The notes under the pieces: model-generated
The model's input: only the letters and a program-made list of their open reading frames with translations
Told to the model about the DNA's origin: nothing
Databases searched by the model: none
Part shown: piece after piece, positions 9,414-18,286 of the stretch
How the letters are laid out: each line of letters begins with the position of its first letter
How positions within the stretch are numbered: the stretch's first letter is position 1
Program-made: the position numbers and the translations under genes
Assembly (NCBI RefSeq): GCF_001650635.1
Contig: NZ_LWQU01000137.1
Span: 1 to 38,612, forward strand
Source: Magnetospirillum moscoviense
GTDB taxonomy: Bacteria > Pseudomonadota > Alphaproteobacteria > Rhodospirillales > Magnetospirillaceae
Length of the DNA: 38,612 nucleotides
Direction of reading: 5' to 3'

Positions 9414-10261
9414 CGGCGCTGCAACCCGCTGATCAGCCCCTCGACCACCGCGACGCCATAGGCCAGCGGGGTCAGCCTGACCGGCTCGGCCAGCGGGTCG
9501 TGGCGGCGCAGCAGGGCCGACAGGCGCCTGGCCACCGCCACGGTGACGGCGGCTTCCAGCCGCAGGCGGCGATTATTGATGCGCCCGGGCAGGGCCGATG
9601 CCAGGTCGATCAGTCCATCGACCTGATCCAGCACATGGTCCAGCAAGTCACGCAATTCGGGGCTGGTGGTGGGGTGGGCCAGGCTGCCGCGCACCGCGCC
9701 CGCGGCCTCCATCCAGTCGGCCGGCAGATAGACCCGGCCCAGCGTTTGGTAATCGGCGCCGCAATCTTGCAGATGGTTCAGGATCTGCAGGCTGGCGCAC
9801 AGGGCGTCGGAGGGGGCGTGGGTGGCAGCACCTTCGCCATGCAGGTCCAGCAGGAAGCGGCCGACCGGCGCTGCCGAGAACCGGCAATAGGCCATCAGGT
9901 CGCCCCAATCGCGGCACTGGTCCAGGAAGGCATCGCGGCGGAAGGCCTGCAGCAGGGCGGCAGCATGGGCCAACAGGGCGGGATCGTTGCCGACGGCATC
10001 GCAAAGATCGATGGCTTCGGCCACCATCGGCGCGCCGCCGGCCAGGCTTTGTTCCAGCGCGTCCAGGCGGGCCAGCTTCTGGTCGGGGGCCAGGGTCGGG
10101 TCGTCGGCGATGTCGTCGGCCAGGCGGGCGAAGCGATAGAACGCCATCACCTGGGCGCGGACGGCCGGCGCCAGCAGGCGCGAGGCCACGGGAAAGTTCT
10201 CGCCCACGGCGGTCTTGCCGGTCGGGGACGGCAGCAGCACGGCAGCGGCGGAGCGGCTCAT
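9410..10261 (-). CDS. hpnC: Hydroxysqualene synthase HpnC
   Basis: HpnC turns presqualene diphosphate into hydroxysqualene. The 283-residue product is a squalene/phytoene synthase homologue with NFPVASRLL near the start, the motif LADDIADDP near residues 47-55 and NHLQDCGADYQTLGRVYLP in the second half. NHLQDC in place of NILRDL is the usual HpnC form. GGGAGG precedes the ATG at 10261. It is the first gene of hpnC-hpnD-hpnE, transcribed leftward, and its promoter must lie within or near the 40-bp gap shared with the divergent gene at 10302. Confidence 0.92.
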   Translation of the reverse strand: MSRSAAAVLLPSPTGKTAVGENFPVASRLLAPAVRAQVMAFYRFARLADDIADDPTLAPDQKLARLDALEQSLAGGAPMVAEAIDLCDAVGNDPALLAHAAALLQAFRRDAFLDQCRDWGDLMAYCRFSAAPVGRFLLDLHGEGAATHAPSDALCASLQILNHLQDCGADYQTLGRVYLPADWMEAAGAVRGSLAHPTTSPELRDLLDHVLDQVDGLIDLASALPGRINNRRLRLEAAVTVAVARRLSALLRRHDPLAEPVRLTPLAYGVAVVEGLISGLQRR

Positions 10262-10301
10262 CGCGTCCTCCCATTGGTGTCGCCGGTTGGAGGAGATATA
10301 T

Positions 10302-11111
10302 ATGCCATGCCCACGCCCTTCGCGCCTAGGACTTTGGATGGAACCTTCCCTGTCTCCTGCCGCCCGGTTGGTTCAAAAGCTGGACCGCGACCGTTTCGCC
10401 ACCGTGCTGTTCGCCCCCGAGAGTGCGCGCGAGAAGCTGTTCGCCCTGTATGCGCTGAATGTCGAGCTGGCCAACATCCGCACCCAGGTGCGCGAGCCCC
10501 AGGCCGGGCTGATCCGGCTGCAATGGTGGCGCGAGGTGCTGGACGGCGGCCGCGACCCCGAGGCCCGGCCCCATCCCATCGCCTGGGCGGCCCGCCAGTT
10601 GCCCCTGGTCGGCGCCGATTTCGAGCCGCTGCTGACCGCGCGCGAGAACGATCTGGAGCCGGCCCCCTTCGCCGATCTGGCCGCCGTCGAGGATTACGCC
10701 CGCGCCACCGCCGGCTGCCTGGCCCGCCTGGCCTGCACCCTGCTGGGGACCGACGGCCATCGGGCGGCGGAAACGGTCGGCACCGCCTTCGCCCTGGTCG
10801 GGCTGGCCCGCGCCATGGCCTTCCATCACGGCACCGGCTGGTCGGCGCTGCCGGGCGGGGCCAAGGCCGATCAGGCCGCCAACCGGGCCGCCCTGGCCCC
10901 GATCACCGCCCGTGCCGCCCAATTGCTGGACGAGGCACAGGCGATGGCCTATCCACGCGCCGCCCTGCCGGTCCTGCTGGCCGGCACCCTGGCGCGGCGT
11001 TACGTGCAGGTGCTGGCCGCCGCCGGCGGCGATCCGTTCGATTCAGCGGTGTCGCGGCCGCGTCCGATGCCGCTTCGACTGTTGTGGCATAGTTGGCGGG
11101 GGCGATTTTAG
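10302..11111 (+). CDS. Squalene/phytoene-synthase-like protein, NDUFAF6 type
   Basis: A 269-residue protein with the squalene/phytoene synthase fold (LFAPESAREKLFALYALNVE, then IRLQWWREVLDG). The first Asp-rich motif of true synthases is replaced by NVELANIRTQ, and no second Asp-rich motif is seen, so a synthase reaction is unlikely. The eukaryotic relative NDUFAF6 is a complex I assembly factor. AGGAG at 10291-10295 favours the ATG at 10302; an ATG at 10338 is an alternative. The gene diverges from hpnC. In relatives it commonly follows the Mth938-like gene, here 6 kb away. Confidence 0.8.
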   Translation: MPCPRPSRLGLWMEPSLSPAARLVQKLDRDRFATVLFAPESAREKLFALYALNVELANIRTQVREPQAGLIRLQWWREVLDGGRDPEARPHPIAWAARQLPLVGADFEPLLTARENDLEPAPFADLAAVEDYARATAGCLARLACTLLGTDGHRAAETVGTAFALVGLARAMAFHHGTGWSALPGGAKADQAANRAALAPITARAAQLLDEAQAMAYPRAALPVLLAGTLARRYVQVLAAAGGDPFDSAVSRPRPMPLRLLWHSWRGRF

Positions 11112-11181
11112 CCGTTGGTTGAGACAGAACGCGCCGTTTATGTCATGCTGTTGAAATAAAAGCATAAGCGGAGGCGACATC

Positions 11182-11367
11182 ATGACTGCCAAGGCCATCA
11201 TTCTGGCTCCGAACGGATTTCCCTGGCGATCGTTGGCGATCGGAATTGCCGTGATCTTTGCCGGCATGGGTGTCGGGCTTTACGTCATTGGCGCGGGCTC
11301 GGTCGGCGGGACCTTCGTGGTGTCGGCGATGATCGGTATCGCCGCCTTCGCTGCGTCGCTGGGGTAG
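11182..11367 (+). CDS. Small membrane protein of unknown function
   Basis: A 61-residue open frame with GGAGGCGAC just before its ATG. The product has two hydrophobic segments, about residues 18-36 and 42-59, separated by GAGSVGG. It has a short N-terminal region with few charges and a C-terminus at the end of the second helix. I recognise no family. It lies 70 bp after the NDUFAF6-like gene and 101 bp before the GH17 gene, all on one strand. The strong ribosome-binding site and membrane-like composition are the main support. Confidence 0.6.
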   Translation: MTAKAIILAPNGFPWRSLAIGIAVIFAGMGVGLYVIGAGSVGGTFVVSAMIGIAAFAASLG

Positions 11368-11468
11368 GGCCGGCATCTCGGCCTGCTCGGTGGCCATTGC
11401 GGCTCACCATGTTGACGCGCCGGCCCGGTCCGCCTATTGAAAGGGCTGGTCTGGCAGGCGGGTGATCC

Positions 11469-13160
11469 ATGCGTCTTGTTCCCCTGGTCGCGTTCGTCGC
11501 GTTCTGTGCGCTCGCCAATCTGGCGGGGTGGTGGTGGTTTAACCGGCCGGTGCCGGTCGGGCTGACCTTTGACGAGCCGTTCCCGTCGGTGTCGTTCGCG
11601 CCCTTCCGCCGTGGACAAAGCCCGATCAGCGGCGATTATCCGCCGCCGGCTCAGATCGAGGAGGATCTGAAAAGCCTGGTCGGCGTCACCAAGGGCATCC
11701 GCACCTATACCAGCCGCGAGGGGCTGGACGTGGTGCCGGCCCTGGCCGCCAAGCACGGCATCGAGCTGACCCATTCGGCCTGGCTGGGCCAGAAGCCGGA
11801 AATCAACGCCCAAGAGGTCCAGGCCCTGATCGCGGCGGCCAACGCCCATCCAGACTCCATCAAGCGGGTGATCGTCGGCAACGAGGTACTGCTGCGCCAG
11901 GATTTGCCGGTCGACCGCCTGATCGCCCATATCCGCGAGGTGAAGTCCAAGGTCAAGCAGCCGGTGTCCTATGCCGACGTGTGGGCCTTTTACCTGCGCT
12001 ATCCCCAGGTCGCCGAAGAGGTCGACTTCATCACCATCCACATCCTGCCCTATTGGGAGGACGAGCCCATCGGCGTCGAGGGCGCGGCCGAGCATATCGT
12101 CAAGATCTACCGCCTGATCCAGGCCAAGTTCCCCGGCAAGCCGATCCTGATCGGCGAGGCCGGCTGGCCGACCAAGGGCCGCAACCGCGGCCCGGCGGCG
12201 GTCAACATGGAAAACGCCGCCTTCTTCGTGCGGACCCTGGCCAAGGTGTCGAAGGAAAACGGCTTCGACTACAACGTCGTCGAGGCCTTCGATCAGCCGT
12301 GGAAGGCCAAGCTGGAAGGCACCGTCGGCGCCTTCTGGGGCGTGGTCGATACCCACCGTGCCGTCAAGTTCTCGATGTCGGGGCCGGTCGTGGCCAACCC
12401 CCATTGGGCGATTCAAGGGGCCGGCGCTGCCCTGCTGGGCGCGCTGGCGGCCCTGGCCCTGATGCGCCGCGCGGCCAACTTCACCCCGGTCCGCGCCCTG
12501 ATCGTTGCGGTCCTGGCACAAATTCTGGCCGCCGCCGTGGTCTGGCAGGGGCTGAACGCCTGGACCATCGCCTATAGCCCGCTGCAGGACGTCTGGGCGG
12601 CCGCGCGCATTATTATGCACTGTATTTTTGCAGGTATTATCCTGCGGGTGGCGGCCGCTTCGTTGGAAGAGGGCGCGCCGTTGGCCTCAAGCCATTGGGG
12701 TGGACGCTTCGCCGTGTTCTATGGCGTGTGTGTGTGGGCGATCTGCATGCTGATCTTCTTCAACGGACGCTATCGCGACATTCCGAACCTGGAATTCCTG
12801 GTCCCATGCCTGGGTTTGACCGCCTGGGGCCTGATCCGTTTGTTCGTTCTGGGGCTGAAATGGCCCGAGGCTTTCGCCATCAGCCGCCTGTTCGCCGGTG
12901 AATTGCCGGCCCGGGTCAAGGCGGCGAAGGAAGCGACCATCGCTTTGTTGATCGCGGCGGCCTCGGCGCCATTGTCGGAATCCCTGGCCCTTTACCTGGG
13001 CGAGGATTTCCAGTCGATGCATCCCGACTGGAGCCAGCAAGCGCCGCTGCTGGCTGAAATCGCATTCGCCAACGGCGAGATGCTGGTGTGGATGGCCATG
13101 GTTCTGGTCATGACCATCCCTTATTGGGCCGAATGGCGGCTGGGCAAGGGGCGGGGCTGA
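11469..13160 (+). CDS. Membrane-anchored GH17-type beta-glucan enzyme
   Basis: A 563-residue protein with three parts: a membrane anchor (about residues 4-24), a GH17-like TIM-barrel domain (about 60-300) and a C-terminal region with about seven hydrophobic helices (from about 313). The two GH17 catalytic acids appear present: E139 in VIVGNEV, acid/base, and E230 in ILIGEAGWPT, nucleophile. Conserved HILPYWED lies between them. The catalytic domain is expected in the periplasm. The architecture recalls the GH17 proteins linked to beta-1,3/1,6-glucan synthesis in rhizobia (NdvC type). Here it would make or remodel glucan; the substrate is inferred. It converges on the next gene with a 5-bp gap. 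Confidence 0.8.
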   Translation: MRLVPLVAFVAFCALANLAGWWWFNRPVPVGLTFDEPFPSVSFAPFRRGQSPISGDYPPPAQIEEDLKSLVGVTKGIRTYTSREGLDVVPALAAKHGIELTHSAWLGQKPEINAQEVQALIAAANAHPDSIKRVIVGNEVLLRQDLPVDRLIAHIREVKSKVKQPVSYADVWAFYLRYPQVAEEVDFITIHILPYWEDEPIGVEGAAEHIVKIYRLIQAKFPGKPILIGEAGWPTKGRNRGPAAVNMENAAFFVRTLAKVSKENGFDYNVVEAFDQPWKAKLEGTVGAFWGVVDTHRAVKFSMSGPVVANPHWAIQGAGAALLGALAALALMRRAANFTPVRALIVAVLAQILAAAVVWQGLNAWTIAYSPLQDVWAAARIIMHCIFAGIILRVAAASLEEGAPLASSHWGGRFAVFYGVCVWAICMLIFFNGRYRDIPNLEFLVPCLGLTAWGLIRLFVLGLKWPEAFAISRLFAGELPARVKAAKEATIALLIAAASAPLSESLALYLGEDFQSMHPDWSQQAPLLAEIAFANGEMLVWMAMVLVMTIPYWAEWRLGKGRG

Positions 13161-13165
13161 CCCCG

Positions 13166-13654
13166 CTACTTGCACTCGCCGATCGAGCCCTGCGCGCAGA
13201 TACGGCCGTCGATCCAGGTGGCGCCCGACAGCTTGGCGTTCATCAGCATGGCGTTCTTCAGCGACGCGCCCTTCAGGTTGGCGCCTTCCATGTTCGAACT
13301 GGTCAGGTTGGTGTGATCCAGGATCGCCCCTTCCAGATTGGCGCCCTGCATCTTGGTGGCGTGCATGTGGGCGCGGGTAAAGTTGGCGTTCTTGAAATTG
13401 CCGCCGCGCATATAGGTCAATTGCATCAGCGCCTGCTCGAAATTGGCGCCCTCGAAGTCGCCTTCGTCCAGGATCGCCGACAGGAATGCCGCATCGCGCA
13501 GGTCCAGCCCCTTGGCCTTGGCCCGGTACAGGTTGCCCCAATTGCAATTGGCCTCGGCTTCCAGCTTGCAGCTGGGGTTGACCGCCCGCTCATAGGCCAG
13601 GGCGGGGGTCGCCATCGCCGTCACCAAGGCCGCAATCGCCGCGAAACGCCACAT
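13166..13654 (-). CDS. Periplasmic pentapeptide-repeat protein
   Basis: A 162-residue exported protein. Residues 1-20 form a signal peptide ending in ALA, which fixes the start at 13654; GGGAGGA lies upstream. Residues about 45-145 form A(N/D)LXX-type repeats such as GANFEQALMQ, NANFTRAHMH, GANLEGAILD and GANLKGASLK, which should fold as a right-handed beta helix. Two Cys lie near residues 29 and 37 and two more in GRICAQGSIGECK at the end, suggesting disulfides that cap the helix. Function is unknown. A 9-bp palindrome lies just upstream. Confidence 0.85.
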   Translation of the reverse strand: MWRFAAIAALVTAMATPALAYERAVNPSCKLEAEANCNWGNLYRAKAKGLDLRDAAFLSAILDEGDFEGANFEQALMQLTYMRGGNFKNANFTRAHMHATKMQGANLEGAILDHTNLTSSNMEGANLKGASLKNAMLMNAKLSGATWIDGRICAQGSIGECK

Positions 13655-13675
13655 CGGACTGTCCTCCCGTCGAAG

Positions 13676-13699
13676 ATGCGAACAGTATGATGTTCGCAT
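13676..13699 (-). promoter_or_regulatory. Operator-like palindrome upstream of the pentapeptide gene
   Basis: ATGCGAACA (13676-13684) and TGTTCGCAT (13691-13699) are perfect 9-bp inverted repeats around a 6-bp spacer. They end 22 bp before the pentapeptide ATG. A 9-bp arm pair with a short spacer suits a dimeric regulator, or a small leader hairpin. No clear -35/-10 pair was found nearby. Confidence 0.45.
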
Positions 13700-13779
13700 T
13701 CATTCTGTAGAATTCGGAAAGACTATCACGACGCGGCAACGCGATTATTTGATGATGGCTAACTACATCAATCGGGTGT

Positions 13780-14790
<1,011 letters not shown>

Positions 14791-14823
14791 TTACTCCTTG
14801 CGGCCGCCCCCCCGATCCAGGCC

Positions 14824-16116
14824 TCAGGCCTTGTCCAGCGCCTGCGAGAGGTCGGCGATGATGTCGTCGATATGCTCGAGTCCGACGGACAATCGCACAT
14901 AGCCCGCGGTCACGCCAGTTGCCAGTTTGTCATCATCGGACAGCTGGGAATGGGTGGTGCTGGCGGGGTGAATGGCCAGCGAGCGGGCGTCGCCGATATT
15001 GGCGACGTGATAGAACATCTCAAGCCCGTCGATGAAGCGCTTGCCAGCATCCGAGCCGTCCTTCAGCTCGAAACCGACCAGGGCGCCATAGCCGTGCTTC
15101 AAGATGGCATCGGCGCGCCTGCGGGTCTCGCCCTGCTGGATTCCGGGATAGATGACCTTGGCCACCTTGGGGTGCTTGGACAGGTAATGGGCCACCGCAG
15201 CGGCGTTGTCGGAATGGACCCGCATGCGCAACGGCAGGGTTTCCAGTCCCTGGATGAACTGGAAGGCGTTGAAGGGGGCCATGGCGGCGCCGATGTCGCG
15301 CTGCAAGACGACGCGGGCGCGGATGATATAGGCGATGGGGCCCAGCGGCTTGACCGCCTCGGTCCACACCGCGCCGTGATAGCTGGGGTCGGGCTGGGTC
15401 AACAGCGGGAAGCGCGCCCCGTGCTTCTCCCAATCGAACTTGCCGGAATCGACGATCATGCCGCCGATCGAGGTGCCGTGACCGCCGATGAACTTGGTGG
15501 TCGAATAGACGACGATATGGGCGCCGTGCTCGATCGGCCGGCACAGCACCGGGGTCGCGGTGTTGTCCATGATCAGCGGCACGCCGGTCTGTTCGGCCAG
15601 GGCGGCGACCTCCTTGATCGGGAAGGCCTGCAGCTTGGGGTTGGGCAGGGTCTCGGCGTACCAGCAGCGGGTCTTGTCGTCGGTGGCCCGCACGAAGGCC
15701 TGCGGGTCGGTGGGGTCGACGAAGCGGGCCTCGACACCGAACTGCTTCAAGGTGTTGGCGAACAGGTTCCAGGTGCCGCCGTAAAGGTCGGTCGAGGTGA
15801 CGAAATTGTCACCGGCCTGGCACAGATTCATCACCGCGAAGGTGCTGGCCGCCTGGCCCGACGAGGTGGCCAGCGCGGCGACGCCGCCTTCCAGCGCGGT
15901 GAGGCGCTGTTCCAGCACGTCCTGGGTCGGGTTCATGATGCGGGTGTAGATGTTGCCCAGTTCCGACAGCGAGAACAGATTGGCGGCATGCTGGGTGTCG
16001 CGGAACAGGTAGGAGGTGGTCTGATGGATCGGCACCGCCACCGAGCCGGTGCCCGGATCGGCGCGGAAACCCGCGTGCAGGACGATGGTTTCCGGGTGCT
16101 TGCTGTTGACCGACAT
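14824..16116 (-). CDS. metY: O-acetylhomoserine sulfhydrylase (MetY type)
   Basis: A 430-residue PLP enzyme of the Cys/Met metabolism family, probably making homocysteine from O-acetylhomoserine and sulfide. Visible marks are TIVLHAGFRADPGTGSVAVP near the start, YTRIMNPTQDVLE, and the PLP lysine in STTKFIGGHGTSIGG. The long form with this lysine context is typical of MetY rather than the shorter cystathionine enzymes. The ATG at 16116 (MSVNSKHPETIV) has GGGAGGAAGG before it; the frame stays open upstream but looks noncoding. It is transcribed toward hemB and diverges from the hydrolase at 16262. I saw no SAM-II riboswitch. Confidence 0.92.
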   Translation of the reverse strand: MSVNSKHPETIVLHAGFRADPGTGSVAVPIHQTTSYLFRDTQHAANLFSLSELGNIYTRIMNPTQDVLEQRLTALEGGVAALATSSGQAASTFAVMNLCQAGDNFVTSTDLYGGTWNLFANTLKQFGVEARFVDPTDPQAFVRATDDKTRCWYAETLPNPKLQAFPIKEVAALAEQTGVPLIMDNTATPVLCRPIEHGAHIVVYSTTKFIGGHGTSIGGMIVDSGKFDWEKHGARFPLLTQPDPSYHGAVWTEAVKPLGPIAYIIRARVVLQRDIGAAMAPFNAFQFIQGLETLPLRMRVHSDNAAAVAHYLSKHPKVAKVIYPGIQQGETRRRADAILKHGYGALVGFELKDGSDAGKRFIDGLEMFYHVANIGDARSLAIHPASTTHSQLSDDDKLATGVTAGYVRLSVGLEHIDDIIADLSQALDKA

Positions 16117-16261
16117 CTGCCTTCCTCCCTTGATTTCATTGGGCTGCGAGTTGAACACCGCGCAGATACCCTGTCAAGCGGGCCCCGGAATATTACCCGT
16201 GCCTGATATGTAGTATTGCCGCGCGCTTGCCACGATCCGGAAGCCTTGCAAAGATGGCCGG

Positions 16262-17326
16262 ATGGAAACGCCCGAAGACGAGACCCTGTTTCGGCAATCA
16301 AGCGGTTTGGGGATCGTCACCCTGAACCGGCCCAAGGCCCTGAACGCCCTGTCGCCGACCCAGTTCGGCGCCATCGATGCACGCCTGGCCGCCTGGGCCG
16401 CCGATCCGACGATCAGGGTGGTCATGATCGAGGGGGCGGGCCAGCGGGCCTTTTCCGCCGGCGGCGACATCAAGGCGGTGTGGGACGGCCGCCAGAAATG
16501 CGACGAGGCCGGCAACCGCGAACTGTTCCGCGCCGAATACCGCCTGGACCGCCGCATCCATCATTATGCCAAGCCCTATGTGGCGGTGCTGGACGGCATC
16601 GTCATGGGCGGCGGCGCCGGTGTCTCGATCAATGGCCGCTTTCGCGTGGCGACCGAACGATCGCTGTTCGCCATGCCGGAATGTGCCATCGGCTTCTTTC
16701 CCGATGTCGGGGCCACCCATTTCCTGTCGCGTTGTCCCGGGCGGCTGGGCCTGTTCCTTGGCCTGACCGGGGCCCGGCTGGGGCCGGCCGACATGCTGGC
16801 GGCGGGGCTGGCCACCCATTTCGTGCCCGCAGCCGGGCTTGAGGATTTGCGGGCCGGCCTGGAACAGGCGTCGCGGCAAGGGGATGCGGCCCAGGCGGTG
16901 GCCGATCTGCTGGAGCGCCTGCATCAATCGCCCGGACCTTCGGCCTTGGCCGGACGGCTGGCGACCATCGAGCAGGTGTGCCGTGCCGACGGGCCGGAAG
17001 CGATGATTGCTGCCCTGGACGCGGTGGGCGAGGACTGGGCTGACCTGGCCGCCGCCGCGATGCGGGCGGCGTCGCCCACCAGTCTGGTGGTGACCTGGCG
17101 CCAATTGACTGAAGGCCAAGGCCTGGGCTTCGACGATGCCATCCGCCGCGAGTTCCGCCTGGCCTGCACCTTGTTGCAGGGAAGCGAGTTCCACGAGGGC
17201 ATCCGCGCCCTGGTCATCGACAAGGATAAATCGCCGCGCTGGCGGCCGGCCAGCCTGGCCGAATTGCCAGCCCCCGAAATCGACCGCCTGTTCGCCGGCG
17301 TCAATGACGAGTTGACATTCCCATGA
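16262..17326 (+). CDS. 3-hydroxyisobutyryl-CoA hydrolase (enoyl-CoA hydratase family)
   Basis: A 354-residue crotonase-fold protein resembling 3-hydroxyisobutyryl-CoA hydrolase of valine breakdown. It has the oxyanion-hole segments AFSAGGDIKAV and GIVMGGGAGVSINGRFRVAT, then the characteristic ECAIGFFPDVGATHFLSR, which carries the catalytic Glu and Asp of hydrolases rather than hydratases. The C-terminal EFHEGIRALVIDKDKSPRW is also typical of this branch. METPEDETLF at 16262 suits the family. Its stop overlaps the start of the small gene at 17323 (ATGA). Confidence 0.9.
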   Translation: METPEDETLFRQSSGLGIVTLNRPKALNALSPTQFGAIDARLAAWAADPTIRVVMIEGAGQRAFSAGGDIKAVWDGRQKCDEAGNRELFRAEYRLDRRIHHYAKPYVAVLDGIVMGGGAGVSINGRFRVATERSLFAMPECAIGFFPDVGATHFLSRCPGRLGLFLGLTGARLGPADMLAAGLATHFVPAAGLEDLRAGLEQASRQGDAAQAVADLLERLHQSPGPSALAGRLATIEQVCRADGPEAMIAALDAVGEDWADLAAAAMRAASPTSLVVTWRQLTEGQGLGFDDAIRREFRLACTLLQGSEFHEGIRALVIDKDKSPRWRPASLAELPAPEIDRLFAGVNDELTFP

Positions 17327-17508
17327 CCACATCACGTGAAGTTCTGTTCGAGTTCCGCCGCGTCGGCAATGCCGTCAAGGTCAGCGCCGTCGATGTGGAG
17401 ACGGCGGTCGAGGTGTCGATCGTCGGCGATGCGCGCTCGACCCAGGCCCAGTTGAAGGCGGTGGCGCTACGGAAATTGCAGTACGTTCTGGAAAAGCAGA
17501 AACAATAA
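17323..17508 (+). CDS. Small conserved alphaproteobacterial protein (DUF6898-like)
   Basis: A 61-residue soluble protein beginning MTTSREVLFEFRRVGNAV and containing TAVEVSIVGDARSTQAQLK and LRKLQYVLEKQ. I recall similar short proteins in many alphaproteobacteria, grouped under DUF6898; that name is from memory. The ATG overlaps the hydrolase stop as ATGA, so translation is probably coupled. The stop codon lies inside the left arm of the terminator at 17502. No function is known to me. Confidence 0.75.
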   Translation: MTTSREVLFEFRRVGNAVKVSAVDVETAVEVSIVGDARSTQAQLKAVALRKLQYVLEKQKQ

Positions 17509-17544
17509 ACGGCCGCCGGACCAGGCCCGGCGGCCGTTTATTGT
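17502..17544. terminator. Bidirectional terminator between convergent genes
   Basis: A perfect 18-bp stem pairs 17502-17519 with 17527-17544 around a 7-nt loop. The outer part is A/T rich (ACAATAAAC / GTTTATTGT) and the inner part is G/C, so either strand gives a U-rich 3' side. It serves the small gene at 17323 and mucR, which converge here. Confidence 0.85.
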
Positions 17545-17559
17545 CAGGTGATCGGAAAA

Positions 17560-18012
17560 TCAGCCCTTGCGACGCGCCGGCTTCTTTTCGACTTCGCCGG
17601 CCTTGCGGCCCAGGCCGATCTTCTTGGCGAAGTCGGAACGCTGGGCGGCATAGTTCGGGGCCACCATCGGATAGTCGGGCGGCAGACCCCACTTGGCGCG
17701 ATATTCGTCGGGGGTCATGTTGTAGGTGGTGCGCAGATGCCGCTTCAGCATCTTCAGCTTCTTGCCGTCTTCCAGGCAGACGATGTAGTCGGGAGTGACC
17801 GATTTCTTCACCGTGACCGCCGGCTTGGGGGCCTCGACCTTTACCTCGGGAGCCCCGCCGTCCAGCGACGACAGCGACGAATACACGGTCTGAATGATCT
17901 CGGGAATTTGCCCGGCAGGAAGCGGGTTCTTGCTGACATAGGCGGACACGACATCGACTGCCATACGCAGGATATCGTCACGATTTGACTTGGCGGACAT
18001 GGAGTCGGTCAT
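17560..18012 (-). CDS. mucR: MucR/Ros-family transcriptional regulator
   Basis: A 150-residue DNA-binding protein of the alphaproteobacterial MucR family, which binds AT-rich sites and often represses its own gene. The N-terminal half (DILRMAVDVVSAYVSKN) is the oligomerisation region. The C-terminal domain is IVCLEDGKKLKMLKRHL followed by TPDEYRAKWGLPPDYPMVA. In the zinc finger, Cys, Asp and the first His are present, but the usual fourth ligand is Thr (HLRTT). The start at 18012 (MTDSMSAKSN) is chosen over a longer frame; MSAKSN is possible. It ends at a bidirectional terminator. Confidence 0.93.
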   Translation of the reverse strand: MTDSMSAKSNRDDILRMAVDVVSAYVSKNPLPAGQIPEIIQTVYSSLSSLDGGAPEVKVEAPKPAVTVKKSVTPDYIVCLEDGKKLKMLKRHLRTTYNMTPDEYRAKWGLPPDYPMVAPNYAAQRSDFAKKIGLGRKAGEVEKKPARRKG

Positions 18013-18048
18013 TTCATTACCCGAGGAATGTTCTTGATCGTAAGAATC

Positions 18049-18089
18049 ATAAAATGCATGCCGGCTCTGTGATGTCAATTCCAAATTGA
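18049..18089 (-). promoter_or_regulatory. mucR promoter with overlapping AT-rich operator
   Basis: On the minus strand TTGACA (18078-18073) and TTTTAT (18054-18049) are 18 bp apart. The -35 is perfect. An inverted repeat, TCAATT at 18075-18080, spacer CCA, AATTGA at 18084-18089, overlaps the -35 box, and a further ATCAATT lies at 18102-18108. AT-rich repeats here fit MucR autoregulation, which is known in the family. Confidence 0.5.
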
Positions 18090-18286
18090 ATGTCTTGAGT
18101 AATCAATTCTTGGCGTTCACTCGTGCCATCAGTAAAAGACCGGATGTCGCACCAAAGCAACGTGGTCGATGTCTGCACCATACGGCCATCGTCACTTGAC
18201 GGTCATCAAGGGTGCCGCCCGCCAACATCGCCGGCTCAAGAACCGGCCGGGCGCAAAATCCCGGTGCCGCATAAGCTTGTGCCGGA

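Noticed and set aside
16117-16261. SAM-II type riboswitch before metY
   Set aside because: The leader lacks the conserved pseudoknot elements I would expect; only a TTGACA with a poor -10 was found.
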